DNA of 64,000 bases, from the NCBI RefSeq assembly GCF_014268585.2, contig NZ_CP077092.1:4935501-4999500 (forward strand). The letters are read 5' to 3'. Both the position numbers and the translations under genes were made by a program. This document shows positions 18,520 through 27,612 of the stretch, piece by piece. The DNA is from Pseudomonas iranensis (GTDB lineage Bacteria > Pseudomonadota > Gammaproteobacteria > Pseudomonadales > Pseudomonadaceae). The notes beneath the pieces are model-generated. The model had not been told where the DNA came from, did not search any database, and saw only the letters and a program-made list of their open reading frames with translations. Position 1 is the stretch's first letter. Each line of letters begins with the position of its first letter.

Positions 18520-18539
18520 ACCTGTCAGATCTGACAGGT
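18520..18539 (+). promoter_or_regulatory. Perfect 20-bp lux-box-like palindrome upstream of tcB
   Basis: ACCTGTCAGATCTGACAGGT is a perfect 20-base palindrome. It has the ACCTGT-N8-ACAGGT shape of the classical Vibrio fischeri lux box and matches it at 16 of 20 positions (comparison from memory). Its centre is 65 bases before ATG 18595. Related sites precede the other two Tc transcription units (5691, 9961). A weak -10 (GATACT) stands at 18552. Confidence 0.7.
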
Positions 18540-18594
18540 ACATTTTCTGCCGATACTTGTTAGCGTCGTTCCATACACGCCCACGCTGCGCGCT

Positions 18595-21500
18595 ATGGAT
18601 TCGACCATGCCCGACCAAGATTTGAGCATCACCGCACCGGCCATCGCCAAGAGTTCATCGATAGCCACGATCGGCAAGAGCTGGAGCGCCGTTGGGCCGA
18701 CCGGCACTGCCGGATTCGAACTGCCGTGCCCGATGTCGGCCGGTCGTGTTTACAATCCGCAAATGGCCTTGTCATTGAGCAGCCAGAGCGGCAACGGTCC
18801 GTTTGGCCTTGGTTGCCACCTGGGGCTGAGCCAGATCCGCCGACGCACCAACAAGGGCGTGCCGCGCTACACCGAGCTTGATGAAATCATCGGTCATGAC
18901 GGCGAAGTGTGGATGCCGGAGTTGGATGATGAAGGCAACGTGGTGTCGCGCAGGGAAAACACGTTCAGAAAATTACCCATTGCCGAACATGTTGTCGTGG
19001 CGTACCGGGCCCGGATAGAAAGCGATTTCTCCCTTCGCCAACGCTGGCAACCCGCTGAGGGCGGCGCCCCCTTCTGGTTGATACACGGCGCCGACGGCAC
19101 GTTACACGTCTACGGCAAAACCGCTGCCTCCCGCCTCGCCGACCCCGATGATGAATCGCGCATCAGTAGCTGGCTGCTCTGCGAAAGCATGAACGCCCAT
19201 GGCGAACACATCTTCTACGAGTACAAGCCAGACGATCAATCCGACGAGCCAGAGCCGATTCACGATTACCGTGCACAGCGCTATTTGCGACGGGTGTGTT
19301 ACGGCAATGCCACCGCCTGCGAACATCTGTATAGCTGGGGCCCGGAGGAACCGGCGGAACTGCAGTGGCATTTTCAACTTGTATTTGACTATGGCGAACG
19401 CAGCACCTCGCTGTCAGAGGTTCCGACCTACGCTGAAGCGCGACCCTGGCAGGTGCGGCAGGATCCGTTTTCAACTTATGGACAAGGCTTCGAACTGGGT
19501 ACCCGCAGGCTCTGCCAGCAAGTGCTGATGTTTCATGACTTCCCACTGGAATGGCCAGACGGGCCGAAATTGATACGGCGTCAGATTCTCGAATACTCGA
19601 CTGCACGCATCGGTGGCGAGTGGACGTACAGCCAGATCACCGCAGCGCACTATCAGGCCTTCGATGCCGAAGGCAATGTCGAGGACTCACCGCCGGTGGA
19701 GTTCGAATACTCTCCTTTCGACATTAATAAAACACCGTCACGCCTTTTGGAAAACGTGATCCAGCCCGGCATTGAAGACGGCGGGTTCTACCAATGCGTC
19801 GATCTGTATGGCGAGGGCGTGCCGGGCTTCCTCTGCCGCTACGACAACGCCTGGTATTACCGCGAACCGTTGCGTGCGGTGCCTGGTACTGACGAAATCG
19901 GTTACGGCCCATGGACCTTGCTGGACAAGATCCCGGTCGCCGATCGTAACCGGGCCGTGTCGCAACTGCTCGATCTGACCGGCGACGGGCGTCTGGACCT
20001 GATCATTGCCAGATTGGGTTACTGCGGCTTTCATGCGCTGAATGCCCAGCGCCAGTTCGAACTGTTTACCTGTTTCGATAAATTCCCCCGAGAGCACCAG
20101 GACCTGCGTTTGATCATGGGGGATTTTTGCGGCGACGGCTTGAACTCGGCGGCCCTGGTCAGCACAGACGGTGTGCGCCTGTACGCCAGCCTGCGTGAAA
20201 AAGGCTTCGCGGCCGCTGTAGAGGTACGCCATGAATACGAAGACGACCGTTTGCCCGTCTTCAGCAACTCGTCCACTGAACTGGTGCTGCTGGGCAACCT
20301 GCTGGGCAGCGACATGCCCGAACTGTGCCGCATCCGCCACGACGAGATCCGCTGCTGGCCGAACCTCGGCCACGGAAAATTCGGTAAAGGTCGCAAGATC
20401 AGCGACTTGCCGTTTACCTATGAAGAGTTCGACTCCTCGCGAGTGCGTCTGGCCGACCTCGACGGCTCCGGCGCGCCGGCATTGATCTATCTGAAATCCG
20501 ACGTGTTCGAGATTTATCTGAACCGAGGCGGCAACGGCCTCAACCAGATTCCCGTCAGCGTGCCGTGGCCTGAAGAAGTGCGCTATGACCGCTTGTGCCA
20601 GGTCAGCTTCGCCGACCTGCAAGGTTTGGGTTGCGCCAGCTTGATTCTGACCGTGCCGCATATGCAGCCGAGGCACTGGCGCTACGATTTCGTGGAGGCC
20701 AAGCCCTACCTGCCGATCTCCAGCAATAACAACATGGGCTGCGCTTGCAGCGTGACTTATCGCAGCTCGGCGCAGGAATGGCTGGATGAAAAACAGTGGT
20801 TTCTGGACAACAAAGCTGTACCCGTCTGCCACTTGCCATTCCCGCTGACCGTGGTCAAGAAACAACAGCAACTGGACGAGATCACCGGCAATCTGTTTAC
20901 CCAGACGTTCGCCTGGGGCAACGCGTTCTATGACGGCAGGGAACGTGAATTCTGCGGTTTCGGCTATCTGGAGCAAATCGATTGCGAAACCGCCACGGTC
21001 AATCCGGACCCGGGGACCAGCGCACCGATGCGGGTGTGCACCTGGTTTCACACCGGCCAGGCCATGGATCGCTCACGCGAGGATTATTTCAATGGGGATT
21101 CTGAGGCCTGCCCGCTGGGCAAAACCTTGTTCAGCCTTTATCAGTTGCGCGACAAATGGGATCAGCCGAGCGAACCGCACGATGCCGACAGCCGATACCA
21201 TATCGCTCGGGCGCTGGTAGGCTTGATCGCTCGCAGCGAAACCTATGCCTATGACAACACCCTTGGCGGCGAAACACTCTATGCGGTTGAAGAAATGCGT
21301 TATCTGGTGCGCGAGGTACAGCCTCAGGGTCGCTACTGCGCCCCGGTCCTGCTGGCGTTATTGGCTGAAAGCATCAGCTACCGATACGACGGTTTCCTCA
21401 ATGACCCGCAGTGCCAGCATGCACTGAATCTGTTCTGGGATGAATTCGGCGCGGTCATCCACGCAATGGTGGTGAGCTACGCGCGCAGGCTGAACGAGCA

Positions 21501-23085
21501 GAGCCCACCACCTTTCGAAGATAAGGACATGATTCAGTGGTGGCGCGACGCCCACGATGTTGCGCAGCACGCGTTCTACATCAGTGAAACGTACGCGAAC
21601 TTCATCAATCTTTCTGCCGATCCGCAATATTGGCGCCTGGGCTTGCCGTTTCAGGCGCGCGGCAATGCGCTGAAGTTGCTCAAGGGCGACCTGCCCGGCG
21701 GCCTCAATCCCGCTCAGGTGTCATTCGAGTGCCTGCGTGAGCATTGCCATTCCGATCCGTGGAACAAGGCGAGAGTTTTGACCTCGCAATCCGAACAGCT
21801 CTACGTGGACACCAACAACCAGCCGATGGAAAAAGGCCTCGCCGGATTCGAAGGCTTGTTCGGTCCGCAGACAATAGCAACGCTGGACAAGACCGCGATT
21901 GACGCTTACAGCGTCGTGTCGGAGCGCCCTATTCGCGAGCTTCTGGAGGACATCGGTTACACCGCGATGACGCCGCTTTTCGAAGACAACCGGAGCGACG
22001 AAAATAACCTGTATGCGTCGCAATTCAACTTTGCTCAGTACGGTACGCTCGCCGATTTCCACGAAGTGCTCTCATTCAAGGAAACGCTAAGTCACGGCAT
22101 AACCACAGCGGTGTATGACCCGTATCACCTGACAGTCATCAGCGTACGGTTACCCGACGGTTGTATCGTGCGAATCGAGGAGTTCGATTACCACGCACTG
22201 AAACCCCTGCGAATCATCGACGCCAACGAGAACATCGAAGAAGTTATCTACGAGCCCTCCGGTCAGCCGCGAGTCACCAGTTTCCACGGCAAGGAAAACG
22301 GCAAAGACGCCGGATTCTACGAGTTGGCCGAATATAACCCCATGCCGGATACCAGCCCGGAATACGCCATCCAGTGTCCAGAAGAAACCGTACAGAACGC
22401 CGCGAGTACCCTGCACAAAAATCTGTTCAGCTGGATGGCCAGCATCCCTGCCTCCGTGCAGCAAAGTCGTTGGATCGAACAAGGTGACCTGCTACCCGGC
22501 GGACACATCCGCGCCAGCACACGCCGCCGACTGGCCTTTGCCCGGACACTGACGCTCGAAGATCAACAGTTGCTCGTGGCGATAGGCTCTGCATATCGGG
22601 AACCGGTACACACCGTGATACTCAGCGCCGACCGCTACCCCGACGATGTCATCGACGCGCAGATTCAGATCGTCAAAGCCTGTGTCGACGGTTTTGGCCG
22701 TCCCTTGCAGACCTTGCAATTGGTCGACCCGGGCCTTGCGCATGATGTGGACCCGGCAACAGGTACGTTGCGCCTTGACAACGGTGAGTTACATGCCGAT
22801 GTACGCTGGCGCGTCAGCGAGCGCGTCGAATACAACAACAAGGGTTTGCCAATACGCCAGTACCGACCGATTTTCGCTAACACGCACCACTACGTCGATG
22901 ATCAGTCGCTAAACGAGCTCGGGCTCTTCGACCAGCTGTTTTATGACGCACTGGGGCGTCCGACGAAACTGATCAACGCCAAAGGCTACTTTTCCCTCGA
23001 GACTTACCATCCGTGGTATCTCACGAGGCAGGACTTCAACGACACCGCCGAAGAGCTGGAGTCCTCTCTCGAGTCAGGCTCATGA
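18595..23085 (+). CDS. Tc toxin TcB subunit (TcdB/TcaC-like)
   Basis: A 1496-residue protein. The N-terminal SpvB-like domain starts around residue 25 (SWSAVGPTGTAGFELPCPMS) and includes PFGLGCHLGLSQIRRRTNKG; an FG-GAP/VCBS-like beta-propeller region follows (for example LLDLTGDGRLDLI and RVRLADLDGSGAPALIYLKS), then the TcdB middle domains (about 640-1080) and a long C-terminal part. TcB forms with TcC the hollow cocoon that holds the effector and docks on the TcA channel. There is no signal peptide. No good ribosome-binding site precedes 18595; ATG 18607 (MPDQDLSITAPAIA) is an alternative start. Its stop overlaps the TcC start (ATGA), so translation is coupled. Confidence 0.95.
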   Translation: MDSTMPDQDLSITAPAIAKSSSIATIGKSWSAVGPTGTAGFELPCPMSAGRVYNPQMALSLSSQSGNGPFGLGCHLGLSQIRRRTNKGVPRYTELDEIIGHDGEVWMPELDDEGNVVSRRENTFRKLPIAEHVVVAYRARIESDFSLRQRWQPAEGGAPFWLIHGADGTLHVYGKTAASRLADPDDESRISSWLLCESMNAHGEHIFYEYKPDDQSDEPEPIHDYRAQRYLRRVCYGNATACEHLYSWGPEEPAELQWHFQLVFDYGERSTSLSEVPTYAEARPWQVRQDPFSTYGQGFELGTRRLCQQVLMFHDFPLEWPDGPKLIRRQILEYSTARIGGEWTYSQITAAHYQAFDAEGNVEDSPPVEFEYSPFDINKTPSRLLENVIQPGIEDGGFYQCVDLYGEGVPGFLCRYDNAWYYREPLRAVPGTDEIGYGPWTLLDKIPVADRNRAVSQLLDLTGDGRLDLIIARLGYCGFHALNAQRQFELFTCFDKFPREHQDLRLIMGDFCGDGLNSAALVSTDGVRLYASLREKGFAAAVEVRHEYEDDRLPVFSNSSTELVLLGNLLGSDMPELCRIRHDEIRCWPNLGHGKFGKGRKISDLPFTYEEFDSSRVRLADLDGSGAPALIYLKSDVFEIYLNRGGNGLNQIPVSVPWPEEVRYDRLCQVSFADLQGLGCASLILTVPHMQPRHWRYDFVEAKPYLPISSNNNMGCACSVTYRSSAQEWLDEKQWFLDNKAVPVCHLPFPLTVVKKQQQLDEITGNLFTQTFAWGNAFYDGREREFCGFGYLEQIDCETATVNPDPGTSAPMRVCTWFHTGQAMDRSREDYFNGDSEACPLGKTLFSLYQLRDKWDQPSEPHDADSRYHIARALVGLIARSETYAYDNTLGGETLYAVEEMRYLVREVQPQGRYCAPVLLALLAESISYRYDGFLNDPQCQHALNLFWDEFGAVIHAMVVSYARRLNEQSPPPFEDKDMIQWWRDAHDVAQHAFYISETYANFINLSADPQYWRLGLPFQARGNALKLLKGDLPGGLNPAQVSFECLREHCHSDPWNKARVLTSQSEQLYVDTNNQPMEKGLAGFEGLFGPQTIATLDKTAIDAYSVVSERPIRELLEDIGYTAMTPLFEDNRSDENNLYASQFNFAQYGTLADFHEVLSFKETLSHGITTAVYDPYHLTVISVRLPDGCIVRIEEFDYHALKPLRIIDANENIEEVIYEPSGQPRVTSFHGKENGKDAGFYELAEYNPMPDTSPEYAIQCPEETVQNAASTLHKNLFSWMASIPASVQQSRWIEQGDLLPGGHIRASTRRRLAFARTLTLEDQQLLVAIGSAYREPVHTVILSADRYPDDVIDAQIQIVKACVDGFGRPLQTLQLVDPGLAHDVDPATGTLRLDNGELHADVRWRVSERVEYNNKGLPIRQYRPIFANTHHYVDDQSLNELGLFDQLFYDALGRPTKLINAKGYFSLETYHPWYLTRQDFNDTAEELESSLESGS

Positions 23086-25775
23086 CCGCCTCCCTGCATT
23101 GGCGCACGCCGTCGTTGGCGGTCATCGACGGCCGCGGCCTGCCGATCCGCCAGGTCGCTTACTTGCGTACTCTTGCAGAAGACACACCGAGCGCCTTCGC
23201 GACCTGTCAGGACCACGATGTCGCCGGACGAGTGGTGGCGCAACGCGATCCGCGCCTGCTGATGGCCAACACCACCACCGTTTATGCGTTGAACGGTGCC
23301 GCAGTCTTCACTGACAGCGTGGATAGCGGCTGGCGCTTGGTATTGCCGGGGCTGGCCGGCGAGCCCCGGCAACGCTGGGACGAACGTGGTCACCACTGGG
23401 AGTCGACCTTCGATACGCAGTTGCGCGTGACAACGCTCAAGGAAGTCGGTGACGCTCGGATCGATAGTTTCAGCTATGGCAAGAGTTCTGCCGATGCCGG
23501 CCACAACCTGCGCGGGCAGTTGATCAAGCAGGCTGATTCTTCAGGTTCGCTGGACATCACCAGTTACGCCCTCACCGGTCAGGCGCTCGTAGAAACCCGA
23601 ACCTTTGACGATGGCAAGGCGTTCACCAGCCAACAAGTGTTCAGCCCATTGGGCGCTGTGCTGCAGCAGATCGATGCCGGCGGCCATCGCAAAGCATCTC
23701 GTTACGGACTTGCCGGGCAACTCAAGAAGGTCGAGCTGGAAGTCGCAACGAAAGTCACGCAGGTCTTGCAGGATGCGCACTACAACGCCAACAGTCAGAT
23801 CATCTCGCAACTGGCCGGCAACGGCGTGCTCCGCCAATGGACCTATGACCCGGCGGACGGCCGCCTTGATACACGAACCAGTCAGAAACCCGGTCAGGCC
23901 AGATTGCAGGATCTCGCCTATTTCTACGACCGCGTCGGCAACATCATTCGCATTGAAGACCACGCCTTCGAACCCACCTGGTTTGCCAACCAGCGGGTCG
24001 ATGGCCATCGCGAATTCATCTACGACTCCTTGTACCGGTTGATTCGCGCAACCGGTTACGACGACGCCCTACCCCCGGACATCCCCGGCCTGCCGCAACC
24101 GACCGATCCGAAAAACCGCCGCAACTACACCCAGACTTACACTTACGACAAGGGAGGAAACCTGATCGAGTTGTGCCATCAGCGCGACGAGGGTTGTCGC
24201 ACCAGGCGTATGCACATCGACAGTGAAAGCAATCGCGCAGTACGCCGGGAAACCGGCGATGACGAACCGGACTTTGGCAACTGGTTCGACCTGCACGGCA
24301 ATCAATCCAGGCTGCGGCACGGCCCGACATTGCACTGGAACAATCGTGACGAGCTGGAACATATAGATCTGGTCATTCGCAAGGACAGCGCCAACGACAC
24401 CGAGAATTACCGCTACAGCCAGGGCGTGCGGGTACTCAAATATCGCGAAACGGTCGCCAGGGGTGTCAGTCATATCGATAAAGTGCGCTACCTGCCCGGC
24501 CTGGAAATCCGCAGCAAAGACAACGGCGAAGAGCTGCACATCATCAGCGTCGGCAACGCGCGGTGTCTGCATTGGGTGAGCAATCCGCCTGCCGCCAACA
24601 CCCAACTGCGCTATACCCTCGAAGACCATCTCGGCTCTTGTGTGATGGAGCTCAATGAAGAGGCCGTCATCACCAGCGAAGAAGGCTATTACCCGTTCGG
24701 CGAAACCGCGTGGATGGCCCCGGAATCGGAAATCGAATACCGCTTCATCCGTTACTCCGGCAAGGAAATGGATGCCAGTGGTTTGTATTACTACGGCGCT
24801 CGTTATTACGCGCCGTGGTTGCAGCGTTGGGTCAGTGCAGATCCGGCGGGGGATGTGGATGGGTTGAATCTGTATGGGTTTGTGGGGAATAACCCACTCA
24901 CTTACTTGGATGATCAAGGTCGCTTCAGGCTTCCCTTTGCGATTATTGAGCGATGGAAAACATCATTTGGAAATGGCGATCCGGCCAGCTCCTTCGACCT
25001 GAAGATTTTCAGGCATCTCGAATTGCTTGATGAGGTTACGCTGGGTGTTCGCGACACCGCAAAGCAGATACTCAACCATCGTCATGCAAAGAACCATGCC
25101 AAATCCAGTGCAGAACGAACCACCTTCACGCTCGCGGAGAAAGGTGTTTCCACGATTGCCACAGCCGGTGTGGGCGCATTGCTAGGCACGCCCGGCGGGC
25201 CTTTGGGTATGCTGGCGGGCGCGGCGGCCGGGCTGTTGTTCGGCAAAGCCATCAGCACAACAACGGGTTATATAGGTAAAAAAACCGGAGCAAGCACTTC
25301 GATAAACCTGCAATCTGGTCGTCTGAATCCTGACAAGATACTGAAGAAAATTCGCTCCGAAACTTCGGACCGCTATTTGATGGACACGTTATCCAAATGG
25401 TTGCCAACCAATGAGGAGGGGAGAAAAAATCTTGGAAAAGAAGTGGTCGTTTTCGCGGCAAAAAAGGTACCGCTCGCGGGCCAGGGTCTAAGCATGGGAT
25501 TCAAGGTGGCCGATCTTCTTGAAGAAGTGAATGCGGCAGGAAAAGATCTGACTGAGAAACAGTTCAATGAACTCGATAACGACATCGTTGACATGATGGC
25601 AACTATAGAACGAGGCACAGGGCGGCTATTGGCGTTGGCAGAGAGTTTCAACCGCTCAAGAGTACTTGGCTACTCCATGGAGCGAATCAAGGAAAAAAGC
25701 GAAAAACGCGTCAACATGCTCAAGGAACTGCGAGTTTTATTGCACTCCGGGTCCAAAAAAGGGAAAGCTGCATAG
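23082..25775 (+). CDS. Tc toxin TcC subunit: Rhs core with a variable C-terminal effector
   Basis: The start is ATG 23082 (MTASLHWRTPSLAVIDGRGL), overlapping the tcB stop by four bases. The 897-residue protein has an N-terminal TcC domain, Rhs/YD repeats (YTYDKGGNLIEL; EDHLGSCVMELN) and the conserved core end ARYYAPWLQRWVSADPAGDV followed by GLNLYGFVGNNPLTYLDDQG, finishing near residue 613. In known TcC proteins this region includes the self-cleaving aspartyl protease. The remaining 284 residues are the effector. They show a Gly-rich hydrophobic stretch (GVGALLGTPGGPLGMLAGAA) and a Lys-rich tail, but no motif I recognise. Sampled lines in this part (25321-25440) have 45% G+C against about 60% in the Rhs core (23881-23940), suggesting separate origin. 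Confidence 0.93.
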   Translation: MTASLHWRTPSLAVIDGRGLPIRQVAYLRTLAEDTPSAFATCQDHDVAGRVVAQRDPRLLMANTTTVYALNGAAVFTDSVDSGWRLVLPGLAGEPRQRWDERGHHWESTFDTQLRVTTLKEVGDARIDSFSYGKSSADAGHNLRGQLIKQADSSGSLDITSYALTGQALVETRTFDDGKAFTSQQVFSPLGAVLQQIDAGGHRKASRYGLAGQLKKVELEVATKVTQVLQDAHYNANSQIISQLAGNGVLRQWTYDPADGRLDTRTSQKPGQARLQDLAYFYDRVGNIIRIEDHAFEPTWFANQRVDGHREFIYDSLYRLIRATGYDDALPPDIPGLPQPTDPKNRRNYTQTYTYDKGGNLIELCHQRDEGCRTRRMHIDSESNRAVRRETGDDEPDFGNWFDLHGNQSRLRHGPTLHWNNRDELEHIDLVIRKDSANDTENYRYSQGVRVLKYRETVARGVSHIDKVRYLPGLEIRSKDNGEELHIISVGNARCLHWVSNPPAANTQLRYTLEDHLGSCVMELNEEAVITSEEGYYPFGETAWMAPESEIEYRFIRYSGKEMDASGLYYYGARYYAPWLQRWVSADPAGDVDGLNLYGFVGNNPLTYLDDQGRFRLPFAIIERWKTSFGNGDPASSFDLKIFRHLELLDEVTLGVRDTAKQILNHRHAKNHAKSSAERTTFTLAEKGVSTIATAGVGALLGTPGGPLGMLAGAAAGLLFGKAISTTTGYIGKKTGASTSINLQSGRLNPDKILKKIRSETSDRYLMDTLSKWLPTNEEGRKNLGKEVVVFAAKKVPLAGQGLSMGFKVADLLEEVNAAGKDLTEKQFNELDNDIVDMMATIERGTGRLLALAESFNRSRVLGYSMERIKEKSEKRVNMLKELRVLLHSGSKKGKAA

Positions 25776-25851
25776 TCAGACTGACGCGAGCACTGAAACG
25801 GGAACAGCCGCATGTTATCGTGCCGGCCCGACCTCTGATTTCAGTCCCAAC

Positions 25852-27612
25852 ATGCATGCGATTTCTCGCAACTGGCGCATGTCATTTTATGCGCTTCTCA
25901 TCATCGCCGGCACGGTCATTGCCGCGACGCTCGCGATGCGCCACGCGGAACGTCAGGCGCTGGAAGAGGACGCCGCCCGCGCCAATCAGCAACTGGGGTT
26001 GTACGCCAACTCCTTGCACACCCTGATCGACCGCTATCGCGCCCTGCCCGCCGTGCTGGCGCTGGATCCGCAATTGCGTTCGGCCCTGGCCGGCCCGGTC
26101 GATGCTGCGCAGCAAGCGGCATTGAATGTGAAGCTGGAAAAGATCAACGGTGCGGCGCAGTCCTCGACCCTTGAACTGCTCGATCGTACCGGCCTGGCCG
26201 TGGCCGCCAGCAACTGGCGCTTGCCCAGCAGTTACGTTGGCCACAATTACGGCTTCCGCCCTTACTTCAGCCAGACCCGCACCCAAGGCACCGGGCGTTT
26301 TTACGCGGTAGGCGTGACCAGCGGCATTCCCGGGTATTTCCTTTCCAGCGCCGTACTTGGCGACAACGACGAGTTTCTCGGCGCGATGGTGGTCAAGCTG
26401 GAATTCCCGGAGCTGGAACGCGAATGGAGCCAGGGCAGCGACACGCTGCTGGTTAGCGATGCACGCGGGATCATCTTTATCGCCAATCAGCCGGGCTGGC
26501 GTTATCGCGCCTTGCGGCCGTTGAGCGCCGATGATCTGGCCGAGATCAAAACCACGCGTCAGTACGACAAGCAATCGCTGGTACCGTTGACCCATTTGCC
26601 GCTACGGCGCTTCGATGACAACAGCGATCTGCGCCGGGTCGAAGGTCCGCAGGGCACGGCGGACTATTTATGGGAATCGCTGCCGCTGGCGACCGAAGGC
26701 TGGACCCTGCACCTGTTGCGCCGTCCGCAAGTGGCCTTCGAAGATTTGCGCAACGCCGCGCTGGCCGCCGCCGGTGTGTGGCTGGCGCTGGTGTTCTTGT
26801 TGCTGTTTCTCAATCAGCGCTGGCGGCTGGCCAAGGTCCGTCAGCGCAATCGCGAAGAACTCGAGCGTCTGGTCGAGGAGCGCACCCGCGACTTGCGCAC
26901 CGCCCAGGAAGGTCTGGTGCAATCGGCCAAACTCGCCGCGCTGGGGCAGATGTCCGCCGCACTGGCCCACGAAATCAATCAACCGCTGACCGCCCAGCGC
27001 ATGCAATTGGCGACTCTGCGCCTGCTGCTCGAACATGGCCGCGTCGATGACGCCTACAAGGCGCTGAAACCGGTGGACGACATGCTCACGCGCATGGCCG
27101 CCCTCACCGGCCACCTCAAGACCTTCGCCCGCAAGAGCCCGAGCGGCTTGCGCGAACGTCTGGATCTGGCAACGGTGATCGATCAATCACTGCAACTGCT
27201 CGATGCGCGGCTGCGTGACGAGCAGGTCAGCCTGGTGCTGCATCTGGCGCGACCGGCGTGGGTGCGCGGTGATGCGATTCGTCTGGAACAAGTACTGATC
27301 AACCTGCTGCGCAATGCGCTGGACGCTATGCATGGCAAAACCTGCAAGCGTCTGGAAATCCGTCTGGAGGCCGATGAGCAATTGTGGCGGCTCAGCGTCA
27401 GCGACAACGGCGGCGGCATTGCCGAGGAACACCTCGGCCAAGTGTTCGATCCGTTCTTTACCACCAAACCGGTGGGCGATGGTCTGGGTCTGGGGCTGGC
27501 GGTATCCTTCGCCATCGTGCATGAATCCGGCGGGCGCCTGAGCGTGGAGAATGGCGACCACGGCGCGGTGTTCAGCCTGACCCTGCCAATCGATCTGGAG
27601 GCACACATCTGA
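25852..27612 (+). CDS. dctB: Sensor histidine kinase for C4-dicarboxylates / 2-oxoglutarate (DctB/MifS-like)
   Basis: The start is placed at ATG 25852 (MHAISRNWRMSFYALLIIAG); no clear ribosome-binding site is seen and the frame is open further upstream into tcC. The 586-residue protein has a transmembrane helix (~10-28), a periplasmic double-Cache-type sensor (~30-290), a second helix (~305-325), a coiled linker and a kinase core with H-box ALAHEINQPLTAQ, N-box NLLRNALDAM and DNGGGIAEEHLGQVFDPFF. It overlaps the response regulator gene by one base (TGATG). The order kinase-regulator-MFS permease is as I recall it in P. putida. In P. aeruginosa the related MifSR pair controls 2-oxoglutarate uptake, so either substrate class is possible. 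Confidence 0.87.
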   Translation: MHAISRNWRMSFYALLIIAGTVIAATLAMRHAERQALEEDAARANQQLGLYANSLHTLIDRYRALPAVLALDPQLRSALAGPVDAAQQAALNVKLEKINGAAQSSTLELLDRTGLAVAASNWRLPSSYVGHNYGFRPYFSQTRTQGTGRFYAVGVTSGIPGYFLSSAVLGDNDEFLGAMVVKLEFPELEREWSQGSDTLLVSDARGIIFIANQPGWRYRALRPLSADDLAEIKTTRQYDKQSLVPLTHLPLRRFDDNSDLRRVEGPQGTADYLWESLPLATEGWTLHLLRRPQVAFEDLRNAALAAAGVWLALVFLLLFLNQRWRLAKVRQRNREELERLVEERTRDLRTAQEGLVQSAKLAALGQMSAALAHEINQPLTAQRMQLATLRLLLEHGRVDDAYKALKPVDDMLTRMAALTGHLKTFARKSPSGLRERLDLATVIDQSLQLLDARLRDEQVSLVLHLARPAWVRGDAIRLEQVLINLLRNALDAMHGKTCKRLEIRLEADEQLWRLSVSDNGGGIAEEHLGQVFDPFFTTKPVGDGLGLGLAVSFAIVHESGGRLSVENGDHGAVFSLTLPIDLEAHI

